64,000 nt of DNA from Macrostomum hystrix (lineage: Eukaryota; Platyhelminthes; Macrostomidae): assembly GCA_950097015.1 (NCBI GenBank), contig CATNEN010000038.1, positions 7,190,001 to 7,254,000 on the forward strand, in the 5' to 3' direction. This document shows positions 1-14,200 of the stretch, piece after piece; within the stretch, counting starts at the first letter, position 1; each line of letters begins with the position of its first letter. The notes under the pieces were generated by a model. The model did no database searches. It was given only the letters and a program-made list of their open reading frames with translations, and was not told where the DNA came from. The position numbers and the translations under genes are program-made.

Positions 1-750
1 TCTGTGCGCTAACGTCTCTACACCCACTGATGGTTAAACCTCTTCATGGAACGTACATCTTCATGGTGCGCTAACTTCTCTACCCCCACTGATGGTTAAA
101 CCTCTTCATGGAACGTACATCTGTGCGCTAACGTCTCTACACCCACTGATGGTTAAACCTCTTCATGGAACGTACATCTTCATGGTGCGCTAACTTCTCT
201 ACCCCCACTGATGGTTAAACCTCTTCATGGAACGTACATCTGTGCGCCAACTTCTCTACCCCCACAGATGGCTAAACCTCTTCATGGAACGTACATCTGT
301 GCGCTAACTTCTCTACCCCCACTGATGGTTAAACCTCTTCATGGAATGTACATCTGTGCGCTAACTTCTCTACCCCCACCGATGGCTAAACCTCGTCATG
401 GAATGTACATCTGTGCGCCAACTTCGCTACCCCCACCGATGGCTAAACCTCGTCATGGAATGTACATCTGTGCGCCAACTTCTCTACCCCCACCGATGGC
501 TAAACCTCGTCATGGAATGTACATCTGTGCGCCAACTTCGCTACCCCCACCGATGGCTAAACCTCGTCATGGAATGTACATCTGTGCGCCAACTTCTCTA
601 CCCCCACCGATGGCTAAACCTCGTCATGGAATGTACATCTGTGCGCCAACTTCGCTACCCCCACCGATGGCTAAACCTCGTCATGGAATGTACATCTGTG
701 CGCCAACTTCTCTACCCCCACCGATGGCTAAGCCTCGTCATGGAATGTAA
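1..750. repeat. 57-bp minisatellite
   Basis: About 13 copies of a 57-bp unit containing CATCTGTGCGCCAACTTC and CCCACCGATGGCTAAACC. The first 240 bp are diverged and hold a longer 122-bp pattern. Because 57 is a multiple of three, frames stay open (unit peptide MAKPRHGMYICAPTSLPPP); these are not genes. It begins outside the window. Confidence 0.95.
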
Positions 751-1770
751 TCGTTGATAACTCAAAAATTTTCGCCACAAAAATCACTTTAAAATCAACT
801 GCTAGCTTCGCACCAACTGATTTCAAACGCACGCATTAATCACATTAGTAGTAGCTTTTAACTGATTCAGTAATTTTGAAAGCGGTAATTAAATCAATCA
901 GGACACGGAAGAGGAATATATGCAAAGATATGCGACTTCGTTAACTAAGATAGTAGATATCTAAAGATGTGACACTCCATAGGATAAGCTTTGACACCAC
1001 TGGATACGCAAACACTGTGCTATAGTTAATCAAACATAAGTAATTACTAGGCAATTGTAGAAAGGATATAGTGTCTTATCGAAGTTTCACAACATAATTT
1101 GCTAAAAATGTTTAAAAAGGCAACATTTCTACAGCGAAAACTGAAAATTCCAGATTTTTCCCATTTTAGGGCACAATGAGAAACTTTGAGTTCGCTAACC
1201 TTGTCAGTTTTTGTTCTCCTGCGTTCTCTCGTGGTCTCATTTTCCGCGAGTCGAGCGTATCCCTCACTGAGCACACTAATTATTCATAAATCACCTGACT
1301 GAATTCCAAAAATCAATTAAAATACTTTAAATAATTACGCTAGCTAGATAAAATCAATGTGGAAATTTTCTCAAAGAAGATTATGTTGCTATTGGCAGCC
1401 AATGTCCGTCTGCCTTTCTGACTGGGGCTTTGAGAGTGCAACGCCAGCTTTGCCACCTCAAAATCCACCTGAATGAAAAACGGGAGCATGGAGACAAGCG
1501 CAAATATATTTTTATAATAAGCAGAAATATCGCGATTGGTTAGCAACTAGCTTCAGAAAATCCACTTTCCAGGAAAAGTTAAACAGCCGACAATTGCCCG
1601 CGAGCTGAAGCAGAAAATTTGTTTGTGCAGCATGTGTACCATGTACATAATAGTAGATAAGTCTGACTGTGACTCTACCTAACCTGTGAACCCTTAACCT
1701 AAAATAAGGCTTGGCTAGGGCAGTGAGATGTATATCGGAAATGGTAATATATATATATTGTTATAACTAA
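751..1770. other. No gene seen
   Basis: AT-rich single-copy-looking sequence. If the multi-PDZ gene continues leftwards, this is its intron. Frames on the minus strand are short and lack coding composition. Confidence 0.5.
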
Positions 1771-1846
1771 TTATTCCAGTGAAGTTAAGAATCGAACCCC
1801 GACCTTAAAGTCGTTAGTCAGACGCTCTAAAGCTAGGCTACAACCA
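1771..1846 (-). mobile_element. SINE-A fragment (tRNA-like head)
   Basis: Minus strand reads GGTTGTAGCCTAGC, then a B-box-like GGGGTTCGATTC. It is a diverged copy of the tRNA-derived head found complete at 33200-33290. Confidence 0.7.
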
Positions 1847-2142
1847 TTAATCTCTAATGTAAACAACAGTCAATTTGTTTGCATTCCATGCCTAGTCTGT
1901 CTACTCATTCGATGACGGTAAGTAGTATTCGTTGCTTCGATGAACGAGCGGAACAGGCAGGGGCGGTGCTGCAGGGTCCCTTATGCTAGTTGGAGCTGCT
2001 GTCACCATTATTTTGACACGATAATCAATCATAAAATGGGATATGAAAGCTAGTTAATTTCTAGTGTATTATATTTTATTATATTCTACACACCAAATTT
2101 AACGAAAAAGAAAAGTTACATTAGACATTTTCCAAGACTCAC

Positions 2143-2218
2143 CAGCCTTGCGCTTCGACTTCACAACGCCAACGTGCTTCAAGCGGCCAATCAGAAAGCT
2201 AACTTTGCCCTGGGAAGA
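2143..2218 (-). CDS. MPDZ: MPDZ exon y: end of PDZ11, last exon in window
   Basis: The acceptor ends GTTGCAG and the donor is GCTG|GTGAGT, phase 1. It reads [20 protein letters not shown], the last strand of PDZ11, then SKRKA. The strong donor shows the gene goes on; the next exon must lie left of this point, and I see none down to base 1. Confidence 0.87.
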
Positions 2219-5200
2219 CTGCAACATTTTTTAAGAAGTTCGAGCGTTTGTTCGAGATTTTGTCCGCTTAGAGAATTGAGATGATTAATTGAGGTGCCTT
2301 GAGCAACTCTTGACAATGTCGCTCACCTTGAGAATGGTGGCAACCTCAGCGTGAGGCGTCTTTCGCATGTCCTTGCCATTGATCTCCAGAATGCGGTCGC
2401 CTGGCTGGAGGCGCTTGTCGCTCTCAGCGACGCCGCCTTTGATCTAGGTGCGGAGTGGACAAAACGCAACTCATTTCATCTGCTATGCTTTAGCTACCGT
2501 CACTCTGGTGACTCAGTTTCACTCTAAGCTAACTCACAATGTCGGACACCAGAACGCCTTCGTCGTTGGAGCGGGCCACAATGCTGAAGCCGAGCCCTAT
2601 GCCCTGTCGGCGGACCAGGTCAACGCGCAGCTTGTCGTACAGATCGTCCTCCGTGATCTCCTTGTCGTCGCGCCAGACCCGCAGCCGAACCCGCGGCGCA
2701 GCCTGCAGCAGGATGTTCTTGGCCTCCTCGTGCGTCACATTGGACAGGTCGCGTTCGTCCACGCTGAGGATCTGATCGCCAGCCCAGAGCCGACGGTCCT
2801 TCCAGGCGGCGCCGGTGTCGTAGACCTCGTGAATGACGATGGCGTTCTGGAACGGTGGAGCGGGGGTTTTGTGACGTCGTTAAATACAGCTAATTTAGAT
2901 GGCCTTGTACGAGTTAGACTACTGGGCTTGAACGCCAGTGACGTTTAACAGTAGCTAGACCGCGCAATTTTTCCCCTGCGCTGCCTACTTCACGACAGCT
3001 CCCAAACCGAATGACCGATTTTCGTGAACGTCCACCATATGGATAAAAATATTCCGTCTTTTTATTAATTAAACTGAAAAATTATGCCTATATTGGAGCT
3101 TTTTGCTGTGCGGAAAAGTTGAGGCCATGTTCTGAAATTTTCGTGGCCATTGGGTCAATATTTTGTGAGATTTTTTCATTTTCGACATTTTTCTTCTTCT
3201 TCATTTGACAGGCCTGAGAAAAAATGTTCTTGGCATTTTTAAGAAGCTTAAAATCAGGGCCTTTGAGACATTGCTGTGACTCTTGATTTTCGCTTTACAT
3301 AGCGGAGGTTCATACGAGTATAAGGCTGCAATGTCCCATGCCTGTCTGGGTGAGCTTCTGTTTCTAATCAGCAGAGGGACAGGGATTAAAGGATAGAGCC
3401 CTCTGCTTTCTTCTCTCTGCGTCTTGGTGATTTCTTGATCTGGCAAATGAAAAGCTCATCTGTGCGGCGTCAATCTCATTGCATCCAGTCTAGTTTGCTC
3501 ATCTGTGCGGCGTCAATCTCATTGCATCCAGTCTAGTTTGCTCAGCTGTGCGGCGTCAATCTCATTGCATCCAGTCTAGTTTGCTCAGCTGTGCGGCGTC
3601 AATCTCATTGCATCCAGTCTAGTTTGCTCATCTGTGCGGCGTCAATCTCATTGCATCCAGTCTAGTTTGCTCATCTGTGCGGCGTCAATCTCATTGCATC
3701 CAGTCTAGTTTGCTCATCTGTGCGGCGTCAATCTCATTGCATCCAGTCTAGTTTGCTCATCTGTGCGGCGTCAATCTCATTGCATCCAGTCTGGTTTGCT
3801 CATCTGTGCGGCGTCAATCTCATTGCATCCAGTCTGGTTTGCTCATCTGTGCGGCGTCAATCTCATTGCATCCAGTCTAGTTTGCTCATCTGTGCGGCGT
3901 CAATCTCATTGCATCCAGTCTGGTTTGCTCATCTGTGCGGCGTCAATCTCATTGCATCCAGTCTAGTTTGCTCATCTGTGCGGCGTCAATCTCATTGCAT
4001 CCAGTCTAGTTTGCTCATCTGTGCGGCGTCAATCTCATTGCATCCAGTCTAGTTTGCTCATCTGTGCGGCGTCAATCTCATTGCATCCAGTCTAGTTTGC
4101 TCATCTGTGCGGCGTCAATCTCATTGCATCCAGTCTAGTTTGCTCATCTGTGCGGCGTCAATCTCATTGCATCCAGTCTAGTTTGCTCATCTGTGCGGCG
4201 TCAATCTCATTGCATCCAGTCTAGTTTGCTCATCTGTGCGGCGTCAATCTCATTGCATCCAGTCTAGTTTGCTCATCTGTGCGGCGTCAATCTCATTGCA
4301 TCCAGTCTAGTTTGCTCATCTGTGCGGCGTCAATCTCATTGCATCCAGTCTAGTTTGCTCATCTGTGCGGCGTCAATCTCATTGCATCCAGTCTAGTTTG
4401 CTCATCTGTGCGGCGTCAATCTCATTGCATCCAGTCTAGTTTGCTCATCTGTGCGGCGTCAATCTCATTGCATCCAGTCTAGTTTGCTCATCTGTGCGGC
4501 GTCAATCTCATTGCATCCAGTCTAGTTTGCTCATCTGTGCGGCGTCAATCTCATTGCATCCAGTCTAGTTTGCTCATCTGTGCGGCGTCAATCTCATTGC
4601 ATCCAGTCTAGTTTGCTCATCTGTGCGGCGTCAATCTCATTGCATCCAGTCTAGTTTGCTCATCTGTGCGGCGTCAATCTCATTGCATCCAGTCTAGTTT
4701 GCTCATCTGTGCGGCGTCAATCTCATTGCATCCAGTCTAGTTTGCTCATCTGTGCGGCGTCAATCTCATTGCATCCAGTCTAGTTTGCTCATCTGTGCGG
4801 CGTCAATCTCATTGCATCCAGTCTAGTTTGCTCAGCTGTGCGGCGTCAATCTCATTGCATCCAGTCTAGTTTGCCTTTGTTGCTTGGACTTTTGTCTGGC
4901 AAGCTCAAAAATTCTAAAGTCAAGCACTCGAGTCGCCTTCCAAAATACAAAAAGGATTTGGAAGGGCAAGAGGAGAGAAAGTAGAAGAGGGATTGGCGGC
5001 AAATAGCGTTGAGTGGAAGTGTTGAGAAGAGCTTACTATTGATCCTGGTATTGGCACAGGAGCAGCACGGCTTTCCTTGCACCCGAATTTCTTAACAAAG
5101 TAAAAAGTCACTTTAAAAAATTCCTGAAAATAGTCTTAACCAAAACGCCTTGAGCACTTGGCAACTCAATCACCCATTCACCTGAGCGAAACTGGCCAAG

Positions 5201-8200
5201 CACCCTTGGCTGCAATCAACCATTGGTTGCTATGGAAACGAATGAATTGAAAATCACTGGTAAATTTCAGTTCGTAAAAGACCGCTTTTTAAAGCTTGCT
5301 TTGTGTGGCAAACATTTTCTCAGTGCCAGTGCATCGATGGTTGAGCTGGGTGAAAGTTGGGAAGAAAGCAAGGATGGGAAGAATGGATGGATGGGAAGAA
5401 TGGATGGATGGGAAGAATGGATGGATGGGAAGAATGGATGGATGGGAAGAATAGATGGATGGGAAGAATGGGTGGATGGGAAGAATGGATGGATGGGAAG
5501 AATGGATGGATGGGAAGAATGGGTGGATGGGAAGAATGGATGGATGGGAAGAATAGATGGATGGGAAGAATGGATGGATGGGAGGAATAGATGGATGGGA
5601 GGAATGGATGGATGGGAAGAATAGATGGATGGGAAGAATGGGTGGATGGGAAGAATGGATGGATGGGAAGAATGGATGGATGGGAGGAATAGATGGATGG
5701 GAGGAATGGATGGATGGGAAGAATGGATGGATGGGAAGAATGGATGGATGGGAGGAATAGATGGATGGGAGGAATATATGGATGGGAAGAATGCTAGGAG
5801 TCTAGCAACCTCATTATGGGATAAAAATTGAGAAGACCCTGAAAAGAACCAGCTAGACGTAGTCAATGAAAAGAAAAAAGCTACTTTGAATTAAACATTA
5901 TGTAAGACAATCAGATGATGCAGCGGCTACAATTGGCCTGTCTAGATGTCATGTTACATACTTGACATCAAAGTGAAAGCATTAGGGTGAAAATTGCATT
6001 CTGGCTACATCAAAAAGGCCACTACATGGGGAAGTGTGCAATCGATCTTTTAGTGTGCTGTCAGTATGAGACGGCAAAGTGGGATTTCAGCAAGAATCCG
6101 GTAATCCCAAAGCGGAATCAGACATCAGACAGAATCCTCAGATCCATTGGTCACGCGGATGTTGCTGGGATTTTACTAGCTTATTTCAGGATCTGAATGC
6201 AATTCTAGACTTCTGCTTCGAGCTTTTCACGAATTTTCGTCAAGATAGCGAATCAGCTGGTGTTCGTGTGTACTAGGCCCGTTGAAATTTCATAAGTCAT
6301 CTGTTCTAAGAGTGAGATGAAAGTGGCCCTAAGTCAATATTTCCATTCCAATGCAAACTCGTCCTTCCTTTCCAAAGTAGTTAATCGTCATGCCTAAAAT
6401 AATCCTTAAGCTAATCCTTTAATGCCTGAGCTAATCCTTCAATCCCTGAGCTAATCCTTCAATGCCTGAGTTATTTTTTCAATGCCTGAGCTAATCCTTC
6501 AATCCCTGAGCTAATCCTTCAATCCCTGAGCTAATCCTTCAATGCCTGAGCTAATCCTTCAATCCCTGAGCTAATCCTTCAATCCCTGAGCTAATCCTTC
6601 AATCCCTGAGCTAATCCTTCAATCCCTGAGTTAATCCTTCAATCCCTGAGTTAATCCTTCAATCCCTGAGTTAATCCTTCAATGCCTGAGTTAATAATTC
6701 AATCCCTTAGTTTATCCTTAAATCTATGAGCTAATCCTTCAATCCCTGAGTTAATCTTTCAATCCCTAAGCTAATCTTTCAATGCCTGAGTTAATCCTTC
6801 AATCCCTGAGCTAATCCTTCAATCCCTGAGTTAATCCTTCAATCCCTGAGTTAATCCTTCAATCCCTGAGCTAATCCTTCAATGCCTGAGTTAATAATTC
6901 AATCCCTTAGTTTATCCTTAAATCTATGAGCTAATCCTTCAATGCCTGAGCTAATCCTTCAATGCCTGAGCTAATCTTTCAATGCCTGAGCTAATCCTTC
7001 AATCCCTGAGCTAATCCTTCAATCCCTGAGTTAATCCTTCAATCCCTGAGTTAATCCTTCAATCCATGAGCTAATCCTTCAATCCCAGAGTTTATCCTTA
7101 AATCTATGAGCTAATCCTTCAATCCCTGAGTTAATCCTTCAATCCATGAGCTAATCCTTCAATCCCAGAGTTTATCCTTAAATCTATGAGCTAATCCTTC
7201 AATCCCTGAGTTAATCCTTCAATCCCTGAGCTAATCCTTCAATCCCAGAGTTAATCCTTCAATCCCTGAGCTAATCCTTCAATCCCTGAGCTAATCCTTC
7301 AATTCCTGAGCTAATCCTTCAATGCCTGAGTTATTTTTGCAATCCCTGAGCTAATCCTTCAATGCCTGAGTTATTTTTTCAATGCCTGAGCTAATCCTTC
7401 AATCCCTGAGCTAATCCTTCAATTCCTGAGCTAATCCTTCAATCCCTGAGCTAATCTTTCAATGCCTGAGCTAATCCTTCAATGCCTGAGTTTATCCTTC
7501 AATGCCTGAGTTAGTCCTTCAATCCCTGAGTTAATCCTTCAATCCCTGAGTTAATCCTTCAATCCATGAGCTAATCCTTCAATCCCAGAGTTTATCCTTA
7601 AATCTATGAGCTAATCCTTCAATCCCTGAGCTAATCCTTTAATGCCTGAGCTAATCCTTCAATCCCTGAGCTAATCCTTCAATCCCTGAGCTAATCCTTT
7701 AATGCCTGAGCTAATCCTTCAATCCCTGAGCTAATCCTTCAATCTCTGAGCTAATCCTTCAATCTCTGAGCTAATCCTTTAATCCCCGAACTAGCCCTTC
7801 AATCACAGAGCAAAGCCTGCAGTGCCTTAGCAGCCTACAATGTCTCACCAGTGTGGTATCGCTGCCGCCAACAATGCTTAGTCCGAGGCTGCTTGATCCT
7901 TTGTCAATCTCCACGACCGTCTCCCGGCCGGCGACAATCTGGCACGTCGCTGGATTTGAATTTTGTGGACTCGCAGCCGAGCCCGAAGATTCAGCCGCAT
8001 CTTTGACCATGTCAGCCGCAGGTAGGACCTTCTCTTGCTCAACTGCTGCGAGCTGCTTGTCAACTTGACTTTGACAATTCGCAATCGGTGCTTCGGCAGC
8101 GGAGACTGTTTTAAAAAAAGCAAATTAGGGATGCACTTTCTAGCAAGTTGAATACAGCTGCAGCTTTTTGACACTCTGCGGATGGCCTGGCGGTCCTGCA

Positions 8201-11200
8201 AGTAACACGCTTTTAGCAGAGAATGCAGGAGGCTCGGGGGAGAGAGTGGAAGGGGCCGGTTGGAGGTTGGGGTCGCGCAGGAGGGGGAAGGGGAGAAAGG
8301 AAGACGATCCCTCCTTGGCTGGCCCTGTTTCCCTGTTCCCCTCGCATACCCAGGGATCTCGACCAGCGATACAAACCCTTGGTCTCCTTCCCCAGTCATT
8401 CTCCCTTCCCTGTCCTCCCTGCAGGCTTCCCCCAGTTCGGGGGATGAAAATGCGAGTTTAAGTAAGGACTTGGCAACTGCAGTTGGGGGATCCTAATGTT
8501 GGGATATTCTGTACATCTAAGCTTCTAATACCATAATATAATTTAGCAAAAAAATTGGAGATTACATTTTCAAGAACTTACTCCTTGGTTCCGGAGCTAA
8601 CGGAGCTTGAACTCAATTCGTGCTCGCACAGCCTTTATTCTACAGTCAGTCTGCGTGCGAACCACAATTCTCAAACTGTTTATATTAGCCAACCGCCTGG
8701 ACTCAAGCCAACCGCGGGCTAGCTGACAAGGGATTGTACATCTGCCCCACCACCCCACTTGCTCACAGAGCATTCTTTTCCAAGCTCAACTCACTCAGCA
8801 GCCGACTCACACAAAGGCCCTGCTAAAATTAGAACGGACCCTCTGTCCCGTTTAAGTCTCAACAACTCAGGACTAGAAACGAGTCGAATCTAGAAACTAG
8901 AAACGGATTGCCGAGTCACGAGTTGTATGTTAACCCATGGCTACTAGCTAGCTATCGAAATGATGTGCATCTGGTTCATCTTATACTTCGTACGCTTTCA
9001 CCTACTTGCGAGTAGGCACTACTGCGCATTAGCTGCATTTTTTATTCTGATAATTTTATTAGACAGAAGAAGTAAAAAATAAAAACTAGAAGTTCTTTGA
9101 TTAGACTAGATTTTCGATTCAAACACACAGGACAGTAATGTGTCTAGGGAGATTCCAGCCTAGAGGTCTAGACCTAGAGGTCAGAAGTTCGAATCCTGGC
9201 CAAATCGAAATGACTGTGACATTGATCAAAACAATGGCATTAGTTCCAGATCGGGGCTGATATTCTGATTAAGCCACTGATTATAAATCTGGTCGCAATG
9301 GGTTAGATTTGCGTTTAATTTTTATCGATTACGTGGCAAAAAATGCTGAAGATTTTTCAGGAAGTTTTGGCCTGGCGTGACTCACCATCACGACTGTCGT
9401 GGTCGTCAGCTTCGGGTGGCAGGGCGATCCTCACCTCCTTGCGCTTTGTCTTCGCTGGCGCCGTGGCAGCTGCTGCGGCTGCCTCCGTCACCGGTGGCGA
9501 GGCACGCGCCACTGTGATGACGACACTGCCAGACATCGACCTCAGCCGGTCCAGAGCTTCTTCATAGGCGGACTCGGCTAGTGAGAACTCGTTCGCCCTC
9601 AGCAGGCGGTCTCCGGTGCGCAGGGTGCCATCGGCAGCTGCCGGGCCCTTCTCCGTGATGTGCTTCACGTAGATGCCCGGCTTGTCATCCACATTGCCCT
9701 CCATGATGGCGAAGCCGAGGCCTTGTTTTCCCTGGCACATATGTTCCGTTTTTAATCAGGGACATGGCTTACTTCAATAACATGTTTACCGTTTCACTTA
9801 CTCACCTTTATTAAAGTACATGTAAGCTCGACTCCATATTTGCCAGCACTAGTCTGCGCCGATTTCAGTTCTGTGGATGGTAAGGTTTCAGTTGCTGTTA
9901 TCTCTTGTGCTTCCCTAGCCTTTAGTGCATCGCCATTGCTCTGCAGCTGCTCCTGCTGCGACTGTGGCTCAATCGATTCGGGTGAAATCGTTTGATCGAC
10001 GGTAGGGATTCCTTCGCTAGCTTGCTGGTCTAGTTTCGCCTGGAATGTCCATAGAAATGTGTGACCTTGAAGCTACTTTGATCAGTAAAGTGTAAAGTGT
10101 AGAGCATCCGGAGTGACTCACGCCAACATCGCATGGCAGACTATGCGGTGGCTGCAGCGGCTTGACTGCCATTAACTCCAGGGGGTTTTCTCGCCTGCCC
10201 ACAACCAGTTTGACTAGGCGGGTGCCGCAGTCTGCAATCACTGGAGCTGCGTTCGAGTGCGACTTGCCAGCGAGCGACTGACCGTTGACCTAGGTGAAAG
10301 TCGCGATTTTGAAGGTCACAAGTTGGAGTTTGCCACTGAAAAGCTTCACCTACGGCGTATTAGACTCGCATTTTATTGTGCTTGATTGAACAGCAATCAA
10401 TTAAAATTTTCTCGATTACAATTCATCTACAATTCATTCATCACCAGCTACAATTTGTAGCTGGGAGAGTACCAAAAGCTCAGCATTTCTTAAAATTGTA
10501 TAACGTTTGCTTTTTCAACGTCTTCAGGACTACTAGTACTTCAGGAGAACCATAATACGTCATAGCCATAGGCACCCTAAAAATCTGCCCTTTACTTCAC
10601 CCTTATTGGTTGATACCATTTTATGTGGATTAAAAAATATCTACCCTATCCTTCACGCTCATTCGTTGAATTCATTTGATGGGTCTAAGCAAGTCTCTAC
10701 CCTATCCTTCACGTTCATTGGTTGAATTCATTTGATGGGTCTAAGCAAGTCTCTACCCTTATCCTTCACGCTCATTCGTTGAATTCATTTGATGGGTCTA
10801 AGCAAGTCTCTACCCTATCCTTCACACTCATTGGTTGAATTCATTTGATGGGTCTAAGCAAGTCTCTACCCTATCCTTCACGTTCATTGGTTGAATTCAT
10901 TTGATGGGTCTAAGCAAGTCTCTACCCTTATCCTTCACGCTCATTCGTTGAATTCATTTGATGGGTCTAAGCAAGTCTCTACCCTATCCTTCACGTTCAT
11001 TGGTTGAATTCATTTGATGGGTCTAAGCAAGTCTCTACCCTTATCCTTCACGCTCATTCGTTGAATTCATTTGATGGGTCTAAGCAAGTCTCTACCCTAT
11101 CCTTCACGTTCATTGGTCGATTGAATGTAATAATTCTAGCAAGTCTTAACCCATTCCTTCACGCCTATTGGTTGAATCCTCAAAGCTCTATCCTACTTCT

Positions 11201-14200
11201 CTCCGTCTCACCTCCAGTAACTCGTCGCCAATTTTCAGCCGACCATCAGCTGCCGCCGCGCCATCTGGCCGAATGCCGCAGACAAAGACGCACATCTGGC
11301 CCGGATCCCGATGGCCCGCCAGCGCCAGGCCCAGGTTGCGTCGGCTAGTCTTCTCTATGGCAAACAGGTGGACAGACTGATAGCCTGGGTGCTTGATGGA
11401 CAGGTGTTCTGGAAACCCGGAATAAACTGATGTGTTTTAGTAATGAAATTATTTTTTAAAGGCAATGATTTTTCTGACTCACTTTCTGGGTTAACTAGTG
11501 GATAGCCGAACTCATCCTCACCCGACGCTGACGTTGAATTTGGCGCCGATTGATTCTGTCCCAGAAATGGGATGGAGGTGGGTCAGTTAACGATATAAAA
11601 TTCCAAGGCGGTTTCTGCGATGTTGATTGGTTGAGACTTTTCGACTTTCGACTGTAAATAAGATTTTAACTCTCTACCACTCCTAGAGATGTGATTGGTT
11701 GACTCTCAACTCACTTTCCGACTCTCAAACGCAACATATATGCAGGAATATCTAATCCTTAGCATTTTCTTTTGTCATTTCTTCCACAATTCGGACAAAG
11801 ATCTATTGTGTCAACACAGAATTATATTCCAAAGCCGTCATTATAATTTTATAGAAGTACAAACGCAGAAGCAGTTTTCAGAAGCACGACTGCAATGAAC
11901 AACCATCTCGCCGAGATGAAAATGTTGAGCTCAGTACAGACTTCAGAGTAAGCACGAAATCACCATCAACCTCCAATATAACCAGCGAAGTAGGCATTGT
12001 TGCCTAGTAGGCAGAAAGCCTACTGAGGTGGTGGACCGTGGGACGTTGACATATGGGGGCGTTCGGGCAGGGTCGTGAAAAATCCCATGGGATAAATTTC
12101 GGTTTGGCCTACGTGTTTGCTCATCATCTTTTCCTATTCTCCCTCTTCCTCCCTTCTATATTCTGCACTCTCTCACTTTGTTCAAACAAAACTGGAAACC
12201 CGAGCAAAGAGAGGCAGAGCTGGCGAGTCAGCCAGAGAGAACAGAAGTGCCTCAGGGTTGCAGACGCTCCAGTCGTGTTACTTGAGCGAACATTGTGAAT
12301 AGTGCACGCTGACAAAACAAAAACCAATGGAGCTATGGGCCTAGCTGGGTGTCTTGTCAGACAAAGTAAGCACAATGTATAAACAACTGTTGCCACGAAC
12401 TGCGGACGCTGATTCTTTCTATTGGCTGGAATTTTATAGATCATAGCCATAGACAAAAACGCGACGCTGAAAAAAATCTGGCACAAAGATTAAATCAATT
12501 TAGAAAAGTCCGTAGTCTATGGTAGAAAAAGGCGCCGTATTGCATAAATACAGCAAAAATTGATAGTTAAAATTCGATTGCCAATAATGGCCAATGCTGT
12601 CATGTGTACAACAAATGTACCATTGCTTTTTTAGCGAAGGAGTAGCAGTTTTTTAGAATAGCAATATTGGACTAATGCTTAACTTGACGACAGGCAGCAC
12701 TTTCGTCTGCATCTAATGGCTCTGCGATGCTTGGATGGGGCGTGGAGCTTGTTTTCAGCCGTCCTATCATCGGGATCATATCCTGTCTCCCACAACTCTA
12801 ATCCCGGTGTTTAGACCAAAGAGTGGAATTCCATGTGCTCAAAGGCTTGGTTCCGCTATCCCAGACACTGCCAAGAAAATTTAACAGATCGAAGAAGCTG
12901 GCCAAAGTGAGTCAGTGGAGAGAAATACGAAAGTAAGTGGGGAAGTTGAGGTAGGAAAAACAGGGGAGAGAAATTATAATTATTATAATTGCGGGAGGGC
13001 TGCGGGCAACAGTACATCATTTGGGGATACTAGAACCACAGACAGCAAAGCAATTCTGCCCATTTGACTGACTCCTGAGCACACACGCACACAGTTACCG
13101 TAGGCAGGCACACTCTCACAGGTGTGTACTTGTGAGAGTTTCTCATTATCAGGCAGTGTACACTTTCACTGTGCCTTGGAGGTTGGCCCTCAAGGGCGTA
13201 AATTTGACGTTCCGAGCCTTCTCTCCGCGGCTGCGCCCCAAATGAATGTGGCCTCACCGCGGAATCGAGTTCAGGGACCTTGGTGCGAGAGACAAACGTG
13301 TTGGACCGCTCAGCCACTCACCTCCTTAAATGAGGGAGAGAGTGAGGAAGTTGGACATTTGGACATCTCACTACACCTCTATCTGGCACCCGACCCATCG
13401 AATTGGGCTTACGGTAGCGACCTCTGAATCAGTGGCAGACGGAGGAGCAGTGGGGGCGACATTGTCGGCATCAGCAGCAGCAGCAGCAGGCCCAGTTACC
13501 ACCCTACTCGATGGTTGGTCCTCGGCAGGCAAAGCCAATGTGCCCGCCACAGCCGAACCGTTCAGGTAAGCTGCTCCGCGACTGAACAGAAGTCGCTGTA
13601 GGCTGCGACAGATGCAGCACCTGCGACAGGCCATGTGACGCTGCAGGCTTGGACAATTGTCGGCGCGAGGACGGCTCTGCTCGGCCTTGCCAGAATTGGC
13701 GCCTTCCGCATCGCATTGTATTAGCCTCCAGGCTCTATTTTTGTCCAACCAAATCCCAGCACTGGGATAGACCTGGGGCCAATGCGCGCTGCTCGCTGTA
13801 GCTAACCAACTTCTCTTCCCTACGCGGCCTCATCCCTGAACGGAGGTTCTTCTAATTGCATCCCCCATCATGGCAGCTCACAATGTCCTTAATCCATAAT
13901 CCTCCTACCCCCGATGCGGGTTGTCTCAGCTCTGCGTGTGCGGCCCGCAGTGTCTTCTGCTTGTTTCTCTTCTAAATTGGCACAGGAGTCACGAACGATT
14001 TGCAACCGGTTGTTTGGGGAGCAAGCCAGAGTTGAGCTGATGCCCAAGTCACTTATTTAGCCCTCAACGTTTTGACTGATCTGTGAGTTCTGTTTTCTCT
14101 ATTTTAGTCTATCTAATTTTATTCTGGGTTTCTAGCCTAGTGGTTTCTAGCCTAGAGCATCGGAGTCACGAACTAAAGGTTGGGGGTTCGATTCCCGACT

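Noticed and set aside
211-750. 179-codon MAKPRHGMYICAPTSLPPP repeat
   Set aside because: A 57-bp array; the unit is 19 codons, so the open frame is automatic.
3454-4875. CRISPR-like array
   Set aside because: Units are head-to-tail with no unique spacers, in a eukaryotic intron.
5267-5866. 199-codon [11 protein letters not shown] repeat, minus strand
   Set aside because: 16-bp minisatellite without stops; no coding signal outside the array.
8168-8496. Overlapping GC-rich plus frames
   Set aside because: Purine-biased intron sequence of the PDZ gene; no splice or domain support.
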